Source: Polaromonas vacuolata
Lineage (GTDB): Bacteria > Pseudomonadota > Gammaproteobacteria > Burkholderiales > Burkholderiaceae_C
Assembly (NCBI RefSeq): GCF_012584515.1
Contig: NZ_CP051461.1
Location: forward strand, 728,001-792,000
Reading direction: 5' to 3'
DNA length: 64,000 nucleotides
In this document: one piece after another, positions 9,545 through 16,921 of the stretch
Position numbering within the stretch: the stretch's first letter is position 1
How the letters are laid out: each line of letters opens with the position of its first letter
Notes under the pieces: model-generated
The model's database searches: none
What the model was told of the DNA's origin: nothing
The model's input: only the letters and a program-made list of their open reading frames with translations
Translations under genes and position numbers: made by a program

Positions 9545-10243
9545 TTAATGCGGCTTGTGTTTGTGAATTTGAATCGCGACTGGCTTGATCTGCGCGTGAT
9601 CGTCATGGCCGTGATTGCAATCCGGTCCATGCACGTGTGGCGCGGCTTTGACGGGCTCAGTGACTGGCGCAGCGGCAGCTGGCGCGTGATCGTCATGGCC
9701 GTGGTTGCAGTTTGGTCCATGCACATGTGGTGCTGGTTTGGCCGCTGCATGTGCTGAATGGGATGCGTGCGATGCGTGGGAGTTGGCCTCTTGGCTGTAA
9801 GCGCCGGCTTCTGGCTCGAACGCTTCACTCACTTCGTTGACGATTAAATGCATGGCTTGGAGCATCTCGGCCAGCACATGGTCGACCTCGATTTTGAGGT
9901 GATCGGCTTTCAGCTCAATCGCCACATGCCGGTTGCCCAAATGGTAGGCGGCGCGCATCAAATCCAAGCTTGAGCCGTGCTCGCTGCAATGCGTGATGCG
10001 CAGCACGGTTTGGGCTGCGGCAATTACTTTGACCATGGAGCCGTCCTCGGCCAGCATCACATCGCCGCCGCGCACGACAGTGCCGCGCGGTAAAAATACG
10101 CCAAGCTGCCGGCCTGTGGAATCGGTCGCATCAAAGCGGCTTTTTTGGCGCACATCCCAATCGAGTTCTACCGTGCTGGCGCGTTTGACCAACACTGGCG
10201 CTAGACCTTTGCCTTGGGCGATGATTTTTGAGACTTGGAGCAT
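9545..10243 (-). CDS. ureE: Urease nickel metallochaperone UreE with duplicated His-rich tail
   Basis: 232 residues. The first ~145 form the UreE peptide-binding and metal-binding domains (LPRGTVVRGGDVML, and LGNRHVAIE with the metal-site His near residue 106). The tail is long and His-rich. A 17-residue module beginning APHVHGP and ending HGHDDHA occurs at residues 171-187 and again at 201-217 with a single N-to-D change, and the protein ends HKHKPH. Such tails bind several nickel ions for storage or delivery to UreG. The matching DNA copies are at 9683-9733 and 9593-9643. The gene sits between ureC and ureF in the operon. Confidence 0.95.
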   Translation of the reverse strand: MLQVSKIIAQGKGLAPVLVKRASTVELDWDVRQKSRFDATDSTGRQLGVFLPRGTVVRGGDVMLAEDGSMVKVIAAAQTVLRITHCSEHGSSLDLMRAAYHLGNRHVAIELKADHLKIEVDHVLAEMLQAMHLIVNEVSEAFEPEAGAYSQEANSHASHASHSAHAAAKPAPHVHGPNCNHGHDDHAPAAAAPVTEPVKAAPHVHGPDCNHGHDDHAQIKPVAIQIHKHKPH

Positions 10244-10279
10244 GGGTATGTAAAAAAGAAGTGCAGGCTAAAAAGAAAT

Positions 10280-11998
10280 TCAAAACAGAAAGTAGCGCTG
10301 CGCCATAGGCAGGCTGGTGGCGGGCTCGCAAGTGAGCAATTGGCCGTCGGCGCGCACTGCGTAGGTTTGCGCGTCTATCTCCATTTTGGGCAAATAAGCA
10401 TTGTGAACCATGTGCTGTTTACGCACGTTGCGCACGTTCTTTATGGCGCTCAAGGTTTTTTGCAGACCATAATTTTGCGCAATGCCAGCGTCAAGTGAGG
10501 CTTGCGAGACAAAGCTTAACGAGCCCTTGGTAAGTGCTGCGCCAAAGCTGCCAAACATAGGCCGGTAATGCACTGGCTGCGGCGTAGGGATGGATGCATT
10601 CGGGTCGCCCATGGCGGCTAGTGCGATGAAACCGCCTTTTAAAATCAGTGACGGTTTGACGCCAAAAAATGCCGGGCGCCAGATCACCAAATCGGCCCAT
10701 TTACCGACTGCAATGGAGCCGACCTCGTGCGAGATTCCGTGGGCTATTGCCGGGTTGATGGTGTATTTGCTGATGTAGCGCTTGATGCGGAAATTGTCGT
10801 GGCGCTCGCTGTCGCCTTCGAGTTTGCCGCGCTGCTGTTTCATTTTGTGCGCAGTCTGCCAGCAACGGATGATGACTTCACCGACCCGGCCCATGGCTTG
10901 GCTGTCAGAGCTAATCATGCTGATAGCGCCCATGTCATGCAGAACGTCTTCGGCGGCAATGGTTTCTTTGCGAATACGGCTTTCGGCAAAGGCTAAATCC
11001 TCAGCTATTGAGGCATCAAGGTGGTGGCACACCATGAGCATGTCTACATGCTCGTCAAGCGTGTTGACGGTGTAAGGCATGGTCGGGTTGGTCGATGAAG
11101 GCAGAAAGTTTTCTTCGCCAACCACACGCAAAATATCCGGTGCATGACCGCCGCCTGCACCCTCGGTATGAAAAGCGCACAGCGTGCGGCCCTGGGTGGC
11201 GGCAATAGTATTTTCTACAAAGCCGGATTCGTTCAAGGTGTCACTGTGAATCGCCACTTGTATGTCGGCCTCGTCAGCCACGTCTAGGCAGTTGCTAATC
11301 GCCGCCGGTGTCGTGCCCCAGTCTTCGTGAAGTTTTAGGCCAATCGCGCCGGCTTGAATTTGCTCGTGCAGCGGTGCGGGCTCACTAGCGTTGCCTTTGC
11401 CCATAAAGCCCAAGTTCATGGCAAAGCCTTCGGCCGATTGCAGCATGCGTTCTATATTCCACGGCCCCGGCGTGCAAGTCGTTGCAAAGGTGCCGGTGGC
11501 AGGACCAGTGCCGCCGCCTAGCATGGTGGTCACGCCAGAAGTTAGGGCTTCTTCAATTTGCTGCGGGCAGATGAAGTGAATGTGGCAGTCAATGCCGCCG
11601 GCGGTCACCAGCATGCCTTCGCAGCTAATGATCTCTGTGCCGGGGCCAATAATGATGTCTACACCCGGCTGCACATCTGGATTGCCGGCTTTGCCGATGG
11701 CGGCGATGCGGCCATCTTTAAGACCAATGTCGGCTTTGACTATGCCCCAGTGGTCAACGATTAAGGCATTCGTCAGCATCGTATCGACGGCGCCTTGAGC
11801 CCGAGTTTTTTGCGATTGGGCCATGCCGTCGCGTATGGTTTTGCCACCGCCGAATTTAACTTCTTCGCCGTAGCTGCCGGCGCGTAATGTGTAGTCGGCC
11901 TCAACTTCTAAGAGTAAATCGGTATCTGTTAGCCGCAGTCTGTCGCCCACTGTCGGGCCAAACATTTCAGCGTACGCGCGTCGGTTTTGGGTTGCCAT
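10280..11998 (-). CDS. ureC: Urease subunit alpha UreC (catalytic)
   Basis: The 572-residue catalytic subunit hydrolyses urea to ammonia and carbamate at a di-nickel centre. Visible ligands and catalytic residues are GGIDCHIHF (His139, His141), the carbamylated Lys in GLKLHEDWG (Lys222), QVAIHSDT (His251), the [12 protein letters not shown] segment (His277, His285), the mobile flap MVCHHLD (Cys324, His325, His326) and the Asp of [10 protein letters not shown]. All are intact, so an active enzyme is expected. The start ATG at 11998 overlaps the ureB stop by one base (TAATG). Confidence 0.98.
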   Translation of the reverse strand: MATQNRRAYAEMFGPTVGDRLRLTDTDLLLEVEADYTLRAGSYGEEVKFGGGKTIRDGMAQSQKTRAQGAVDTMLTNALIVDHWGIVKADIGLKDGRIAAIGKAGNPDVQPGVDIIIGPGTEIISCEGMLVTAGGIDCHIHFICPQQIEEALTSGVTTMLGGGTGPATGTFATTCTPGPWNIERMLQSAEGFAMNLGFMGKGNASEPAPLHEQIQAGAIGLKLHEDWGTTPAAISNCLDVADEADIQVAIHSDTLNESGFVENTIAATQGRTLCAFHTEGAGGGHAPDILRVVGEENFLPSSTNPTMPYTVNTLDEHVDMLMVCHHLDASIAEDLAFAESRIRKETIAAEDVLHDMGAISMISSDSQAMGRVGEVIIRCWQTAHKMKQQRGKLEGDSERHDNFRIKRYISKYTINPAIAHGISHEVGSIAVGKWADLVIWRPAFFGVKPSLILKGGFIALAAMGDPNASIPTPQPVHYRPMFGSFGAALTKGSLSFVSQASLDAGIAQNYGLQKTLSAIKNVRNVRKQHMVHNAYLPKMEIDAQTYAVRADGQLLTCEPATSLPMAQRYFLF

Positions 11999-12336
11999 TA
12001 GTTGGCCTTTTCTGCGGTTGTGTCTAGCGTATCCAGTGGGCCGTTGACCAAGCCGCGAAAGCCAAAGACTTCGCGCGTTCCGGCGTAATCAACCAGTTCT
12101 ATGCTGCGCTGCTGGCCGGGCTCAAAACGCACGGCCATGCCAGAGGCGATGTTTAAACGCATGCCGCGCGCAGCTGCGCGCTCAAAGCTAAGGGCGGCGT
12201 TGGTTTCTGCAAAATGGTAGTGAGAGCCGACCTGTATCGGCCGGTCCGAGGTATTGAGCACGACGACTTTTATTGTGCGCCTACCGGTGTTCAGGGCATG
12301 GTCTGGCCCGTCGGTAATTAGCTCGCCCGGAATCAT
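11998..12336 (-). CDS. ureB: Urease subunit beta UreB
   Basis: 112 residues, typical of the non-catalytic beta chain of a three-polypeptide bacterial urease. It begins MIPGELI and has the conserved [13 protein letters not shown] segment and [13 protein letters not shown]. It overlaps ureC by one base. The start ATG overlaps the stop of a 31-codon frame upstream (ATGA). Confidence 0.96.
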   Translation of the reverse strand: MIPGELITDGPDHALNTGRRTIKVVVLNTSDRPIQVGSHYHFAETNAALSFERAAARGMRLNIASGMAVRFEPGQQRSIELVDYAGTREVFGFRGLVNGPLDTLDTTAEKAN

Positions 12337-12428
12337 GATGTCTGCGTCTTTATGCCCGCTTGAATGGCGCGGTAAGTGGGTGTGCAGCCAGGGTTGTCAA
12401 AGTGCGCAAAAGGATTAAAAAATCGCAT
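12333..12428 (-). CDS. 31-codon small open frame coupled to ureB
   Basis: Between ureA and ureB a frame starts with ATG at 12428 and its TGA overlaps the ureB ATG (ATGA). The peptide begins [15 protein letters not shown] and ends KTQTS. It fills nearly all of the ureA-ureB gap. It has no family I recognise and its upstream ribosome-binding site is weak. It may be a real small protein, a leader that couples ureB translation to ureA, or chance. Confidence 0.35.
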   Translation of the reverse strand: MRFFNPFAHFDNPGCTPTYRAIQAGIKTQTS

Positions 12429-12442
12429 GTTTGAGTCCAGGT

Positions 12443-12745
12443 TTAAATAATCGGTTGGTGCACGGTGACCAGTTTGGTGCCATCGGCAAAGGTGGCTTCG
12501 ACTTGAATGTCTGGAATCATTTCTGCAATGCCGTCCATGACATCGGCGCGGCTTAAAATTTTGCGGCCTTCGCTCATCAGTTCGGCCACACTTTTGCCGT
12601 CGCGCGCACCTTCCATGACGGCGGCGCTAATCATGGCCACCGCTTCTGGGTAGTTGAGCTTGAGGCCACGAGCGCGCCGGCGTTCAGCGAGAAGGCTGGC
12701 GGTAAAAATCAGTAGCTTGTCTTTTTCTCTGGGGGTTAATTCCAT
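12443..12745 (-). CDS. ureA: Urease subunit gamma UreA
   Basis: The 100-residue gamma subunit begins [20 protein letters not shown], which fixes the start at 12745. A longer in-frame reading to 12850 would run through the sigma-54 promoter and is rejected. It contains [21 protein letters not shown] and ends TVHQPI. It is the first gene of ureABCEFG. Confidence 0.96.
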   Translation of the reverse strand: MELTPREKDKLLIFTASLLAERRRARGLKLNYPEAVAMISAAVMEGARDGKSVAELMSEGRKILSRADVMDGIAEMIPDIQVEATFADGTKLVTVHQPII

Positions 12746-12814
12746 AGGTGTTTTCGGTGGTGTTAGGTCGCTTGTTGAGGTGCTTGACTTGGCGTTTTCA
12801 ATGTAATGCAGTTG

Positions 12815-12829
12815 GCAAGAACAATGCCA
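12815..12829 (-). promoter_or_regulatory. Sigma-54 (-24/-12) promoter of the ure operon
   Basis: The minus strand reads TGGCATTGTTCTTGC. GG (complement of 12827-12828) and GC (complement of 12815-12816) are separated by exactly 10 bases, the strict sigma-54 arrangement with TGGCA...TTGC context. A start about 12 bases downstream would leave a ~58-base leader before ureA. It is seen in sequence; activity is inferred. Confidence 0.75.
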
Positions 12830-12846
12830 CTGGACTGAGCTGATTT

Positions 12847-12861
12847 GCACCCCTATGGTGC
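12847..12861 (-). promoter_or_regulatory. NtrC-like binding site
   Basis: GCACC-N5-GGTGC is an exact inverted repeat matching the core of the NtrC consensus (TGCACC-N5-GGTGCA). It lies about 20 bp upstream of the -24 element, closer than many NtrC enhancers. Together they suggest that urease is induced under nitrogen limitation. Confidence 0.65.
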
Positions 12862-13453
12862 TGCATTCGCACTTGAGTGATTTAAAGACATTAAATTTGT
12901 CAGCAAAGCGATGCGTCTAGCGACATACCGATGCGAAGGGTGTACGGCGTAGAGATATCTAATGCGTATGGATTTCTTTTACACGCAACTGCTTGAGAAG
13001 CCCTAGACGGCGCATTCTCCGGCACACTGCGCGGGTATGCCCTGACGCTCAAAAGCTATTGAACAGGTACAATCTGGCCTTCGGTAACGCAAATGCTTTT
13101 TTCATCGACGCCTCTCCAGCAGTGGTATCAGTCTCAAACGCGGCGTAAACCAGAGCCCAAACCCTCTAGTGCAGAGCCTAAACTCCCAGTCCTGAACTAA
13201 TTGAGTAAACAGCTTGTCCACGGTTCTCTCAGCACCCACACAGTGCTGGCCCCTAACGCACTGACTTGTTTTACAGACAGCACCTCCCCCAACGGTGCCT
13301 ACTGAAGGCTCAACCCATCTTTATTCCCTGCAAGGGATGATTGAGTGGGTTAAACCGAATCCCGTTGGCCTGCTAGCAGGTTGTTTACTTTCTTTTTGTT
13401 ATCACGGTTCCCGACTGAGGACAGCCAAAATTGGCGACTCGGCACAGATTTTT
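12862..13453. other. Intergenic region with a structured leader
   Basis: No gene of recognised type is seen between the ure regulatory region and the small plus-strand gene. Toward its right end are nested stems: CACC/GGTG (13281-13297), and AACCCA (13312-13317) with TGGGTT (13346-13351) enclosing TCCCT-GCA-AGGGA (13325-13337). This looks like a folded 5' leader for the following genes or a small RNA; it matches no riboswitch class I know. Confidence 0.4.
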
Positions 13454-13699
13454 ATGAATATTGCGCAACAACAAACCCGCCTTTTAGTGGGAAAATACCA
13501 AGTCTCTTCTCTGGCCAAGCCACAAGGCGAAGGTCGCTTCGAGGCATCCGTTTCCATACGCTCCGGCAAGGGCAGTGCAACGCATGATCGCGTTTTACGC
13601 TTTAGTCATATTTTTGACAGCGCCGGCGCTGCATTACATTACGCTACCGAGCATGCACTTGGCTGGATTCAGGAACGCTCTGCACCCGCTCACGCTTGA
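13454..13699 (+). CDS. Small protein of unknown function upstream of infA
   Basis: 81 residues from the ATG at 13454 (MNIAQQQTRLLVGKYQVSS). A longer frame back to 13295 runs through the hairpin region and looks like leader. The sequence is soluble and mixed alpha/beta in character, with RFEASVSIRSGKGSATHDRV and a C-terminal ATEHALGWIQ helix. I do not recognise a domain. It is 66 bp upstream of infA on the same strand and may be co-transcribed. Confidence 0.6.
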   Translation: MNIAQQQTRLLVGKYQVSSLAKPQGEGRFEASVSIRSGKGSATHDRVLRFSHIFDSAGAALHYATEHALGWIQERSAPAHA

Positions 13700-13765
13700 T
13701 CTGGCGTTTTGCCAGAGCAAAGCTCAACCGAACAACAGTTTTTTAGATATCTAGGAGTTTTCACC

Positions 13766-14023
13766 ATGGCTAAAGAAGAATTGATTGAAATGCACGGACT
13801 GGTCGATGAAGTCTTACCTGACTCACGCTTTCGTGTGACGTTAGATAACGGCCACAAGCTGGTCGCTTACACCTCGGGCAAGATGCGTAAAAACCATATT
13901 CGCATACTCGCTGGCGATCAAGTCTCGTTAGAGTTGTCCCCGTATGACCTGAGCAAAGGCCGTATCACTTTCCGCCATATTGCCGGACGTGGACCGGGAC
14001 CGGCTCAGCGCAATTCGCACTAA
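13766..14023 (+). CDS. infA: Translation initiation factor IF-1
   Basis: 85 residues from the ATG at 13766, preceded by TAGGAGTT. It is a single S1/OB-fold domain with the IF-1 pattern: [52 protein letters not shown]. It binds the 30S A site during initiation. Many Burkholderiales carry a second infA outside the ribosomal-protein operon, and the absence of ribosomal genes here suggests this is that copy. The C-terminal extension is rich in G, P and R. Confidence 0.93.
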   Translation: MAKEELIEMHGLVDEVLPDSRFRVTLDNGHKLVAYTSGKMRKNHIRILAGDQVSLELSPYDLSKGRITFRHIAGRGPGPAQRNSH

Positions 14024-14048
14024 GCTAAACCGCTAGTTGCAACGCAAA

Positions 14049-14088
14049 AAAGGCCTGCCCGCACTTTCAATAGTGCGGGCAGGCCTTT
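14049..14088. terminator. Bidirectional intrinsic terminator
   Basis: A 17-bp perfect stem (14049-14065 with 14072-14088) with loop TTCAAT lies between the convergent infA and the candidate effector gene. Read on the minus strand it ends CCTTTTTT, a good intrinsic terminator. On the plus strand it ends in only three T, so it is weaker for infA. Confidence 0.85.
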
Positions 14089-14100
14089 GTCACGTCTGTA

Positions 14101-15123
14101 CTAGCCAGCTTTGCTAGGGCTTGGATACAGGTTTGTCTGGTTTGTCGCGTTGAGTGCATGCTCGCCGCGGGTTAAAAGTTGAGCTAAAAAATCCTCGAAA
14201 TTTGCTGTATTTTTTGCCCCAGTAATTGCGTTTTTGGCGGTGTTCACTGACTGCATTAATTTAATTTTATCTTCCGCTGACTTGACGCCGTTATTGATAA
14301 TGGGCATGGCCGTTAGGCAAAAAATATCTATAAAAGATTGTTTAACCAGTTGCAAGCATTGATCGGGTGAAAGCTTAGCTTGCTGCGCGGATTGTTTGAC
14401 CTGCGCCAGTAGCATGCAAAGTTTGTCTGGGATGTTTCCTGGCGCTTTATACATGAGTTCAAGTATTGGCTTGGGTTGGGTGCTTTTTTTGAACAGGCTG
14501 GTCTGACGTCCACTGACCTCGTTGTAAAGCGCTTTTATGTAAGTGCCACCTTGCTGCTCAATAAATTTGACCCAAATTTTGCGGTTGTCACCGTTACGAA
14601 AAAACGTTTTCAAGTCAGCTTGAGGGACTGCAATCGACGCTAGCTCCTTCGTTATGGCGTTGTTAACGTCCGCAATGGGATGAGGGCGAGTTAAATGTTT
14701 GCTTTCGGTGCCGAGGGAAATAGAAGAAAAATCGAGTTGAGTGACCGGGCTGGAACTGTGGCTGGAACTGGAACTGGCGCGGGAACTGATGTTTTGATGT
14801 TTGCTCTCGCCCGTAGCGCTAACTGTCTCTGGTGTTATGTGAAATTGAACTGGCGCATCTAAATGAGTTGACGTGCTGACATTGCTACTTTGGCTCGTTT
14901 GGCTAGGCGTTGGCGTCTGGCTGACCCTGTAACAACTTAGTGCTCTAGTCAATCCCACCGCAAAGCGCGAGGCAAGGCTGCTGACGTTGCTGCCAAATGA
15001 GCGCGCGCGTACGCTACAAGCCGCGCCAAACTGGCTCAATTTTTGAGACACGCGGTTATTAAAACTTTGTTGGCTGGGCGCGTGACTGGGTCTATTTGAT
15101 CCTGCTGATGGTGGGGTTTGCAT
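14101..15123 (-). CDS. Candidate type III secreted effector, unknown function
   Basis: 340 residues from the ATG at 15123. The first ~150 residues are Ser/Thr/Pro/Gln-rich and apparently disordered, with poly-Ser at about 117-125, and there is no acidic residue before Asp89. That composition is typical of type III effector N-termini. There is no Sec signal and no transmembrane segment. The C-terminal ~190 residues look globular and helical (ITKELASIAVPQADLKTFFR, LSPDQCLQLVKQSFIDIF, and a helix near 285-305). I recognise no family. It stands alone; the CesT/GNAT pair at 32.7-34.1 kb has a similar N-terminus. The secretion assignment is inference from composition. Confidence 0.45.
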   Translation of the reverse strand: MQTPPSAGSNRPSHAPSQQSFNNRVSQKLSQFGAACSVRARSFGSNVSSLASRFAVGLTRALSCYRVSQTPTPSQTSQSSNVSTSTHLDAPVQFHITPETVSATGESKHQNISSRASSSSSHSSSPVTQLDFSSISLGTESKHLTRPHPIADVNNAITKELASIAVPQADLKTFFRNGDNRKIWVKFIEQQGGTYIKALYNEVSGRQTSLFKKSTQPKPILELMYKAPGNIPDKLCMLLAQVKQSAQQAKLSPDQCLQLVKQSFIDIFCLTAMPIINNGVKSAEDKIKLMQSVNTAKNAITGAKNTANFEDFLAQLLTRGEHALNATNQTNLYPSPSKAG

Positions 15124-15510
15124 ATAAGTCCTTTAGTGTTGATTAAAGCGGTTAAACAAGCAGTCGCGCACTGCGATATTTACTGTTTGCTTACGACTTA
15201 CGTAACCCCCACGGCCTTAAGAATCCCAAAGTAATTAATTTAGCTGTTTTTTTGCAGTTGACTGACGTCATCAAAAAAACTATCTGAATAATGAAATGAC
15301 CGGTATTTGCTTACATTTACCTCTGGTTTTCAAGCGCTATACCTAAGGTGATGAGGCTTACAGACATAATCGCGTGACCAATTTTTCGGCAGCTGCGCCC
15401 AAAGACTGTCGCGCAGTTCAGATCAAGCCAGAACTGGCGAACTCACAAGCCAGCGGCAATTGAAGGTCGTTGAAGATTGATTCCAACTGACCGGACTCTA
15501 AGGACTCTTG
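15124..15510. other. Intergenic region between divergent genes
   Basis: It separates the candidate effector (minus) from the RND operon (plus). It holds a partial inverted repeat TCGC-N5-GCGA (15164-15176) about 45 bp upstream of the effector start. AAGGA at 15500-15504 is the ribosome-binding site of the adaptor gene. Nothing else is clear. Confidence 0.5.
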
Positions 15511-16890
15511 ATGACCCTGCAAAACCAGACGCCCGAAGCTAAACCCCACGCTTCTGAGCCAGTCCCATCAGGCCAGCCGCCGAGTCGGCGCAGCGCTATC
15601 ACCGGCACGGTGGTGGCCTTGCTGCTGTTGCTCGGGCTGAGCGGATTAACTTGGTATTTGCTTAAACCTGATGCCACGCCTGCCGCCGCTGGCGGCTTTA
15701 GAGGCGCACCCGCCAGTACGGTTGGCGTTGCCACTGCCGAACTCGCGAGTATTCCAATAGTTATAGATGCGCTGGGCACCGTCACACCGCAGGCCAGTGT
15801 CAAGGTCAGACCGCAAGTTTCGGGCACCTTGACGAAAATCTTGTTCCAAGAAGGCCAGATGGTTAAAGCTGGCCAGCTGCTAGCGACCATAGACCCGCGC
15901 CAATTTGAGTTGGCCTTAATGCAAGCTAGCGGCCAACGCCAACGCGATCAAGCCCAGCTTGACAGCGCCAAAGTAACCCTCAAGCGCTTTACCACCTTGC
16001 TAGCCCAAGACTCGATTGCGCGCCAAGAAACCGACACCCAAGCGGCGCTGGTCAAACAACTTGAAGGAACGGTGGCCATAGATATGGCTGCGGAAGGGTT
16101 GGCAAAACTCAATCTTGACTACACCCGTGTCGTCGCCCCCGTCAGCGGCAGAGTGGGTCTGCGTTTGGTTGATGTGGGTAATTTGGTCAGCAGCAGTGAT
16201 ACCAACGGATTAGTTTTAATCACTCAACTCAGTCCAATTAGCGTGGTGTTTTCTGTGCCGCAAGACCGGGTCGCTGAGTTGCAGCAAAACATCAGTGCCA
16301 AGCAGCGCATGTCGGCCAGTGCTTTAGACCGCAGCCGCGCCACTGTATTGGAAGTCGGTAGCTTCGCCACGCTAGACAACCAAGTTGATGTCACCACAGG
16401 AACCGTCAAAGCCAAGGCCTTGTTTGCAAATGACAAGCAAGCTTTGTTTCCGAATCAGTTTGTCAATATCAAGCTTTTGGTCAGCACTTTGACCGATGCG
16501 GTAGTGGTGCCGGTGACTGCGCTGCGTCAGGGCGCAAATGGTGATTTTGTTTATGTACTTAATGCGGAGAGTCGAACCGTCTCGATCAGACCGGTTAAAC
16601 GCGGTCAAGCCACGGTTGAGAAAATTGCGATTACCGAAGGCTTAAAGGCCGGCGAGCGCGTGATTACCGAAGGTGCTGACCGCCTCAAGGAAGGCGCACG
16701 CGTAGTTTTGCCCGGTGATGCACCACGAACTGGTGGCGCCGGTGCGGGCGGTGATAAATCCAAGCGCGCTAATCGCGATAAAGCAAGTGCCAACCCGGCC
16801 AGTGCACCAGTTGGTACGGCTGATGGCTACGCTGATACTGCCTCAGCCCCAGGGCGCAAGCGTCCAGCGTCCCAAGCCGCTGGATCATGA
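15511..16890 (+). CDS. mdtA: RND efflux periplasmic adaptor, MdtA type
   Basis: 459 residues from the ATG at 15511. There is one N-terminal membrane anchor (about residues 28-50, TVVALLLLLGLSGLTWYLL). It is followed by a biotinyl-lipoyl hairpin domain (ASVKVRPQVSGTLTKILFQEGQMVKAGQLLATIDPRQ spread over ~35 residues), a coiled-coil hairpin, a beta-barrel and a C-terminal membrane-proximal domain. The C-terminus is a low-complexity tail rich in Gly, Lys and Ala. It joins the two RND pumps to the outer-membrane channel and is the first gene of the four-gene operon. Confidence 0.92.
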   Translation: MTLQNQTPEAKPHASEPVPSGQPPSRRSAITGTVVALLLLLGLSGLTWYLLKPDATPAAAGGFRGAPASTVGVATAELASIPIVIDALGTVTPQASVKVRPQVSGTLTKILFQEGQMVKAGQLLATIDPRQFELALMQASGQRQRDQAQLDSAKVTLKRFTTLLAQDSIARQETDTQAALVKQLEGTVAIDMAAEGLAKLNLDYTRVVAPVSGRVGLRLVDVGNLVSSSDTNGLVLITQLSPISVVFSVPQDRVAELQQNISAKQRMSASALDRSRATVLEVGSFATLDNQVDVTTGTVKAKALFANDKQALFPNQFVNIKLLVSTLTDAVVVPVTALRQGANGDFVYVLNAESRTVSIRPVKRGQATVEKIAITEGLKAGERVITEGADRLKEGARVVLPGDAPRTGGAGAGGDKSKRANRDKASANPASAPVGTADGYADTASAPGRKRPASQAAGS

Positions 16891-16921
16891 TGCGGATTTT
16901 TTTGCCTGAGGGCTGGCAGCC

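Noticed and set aside
12746..12850. N-terminal extension of ureA
   Set aside because: It contains the sigma-54 promoter, and UreA begins [12 protein letters not shown] in the family.
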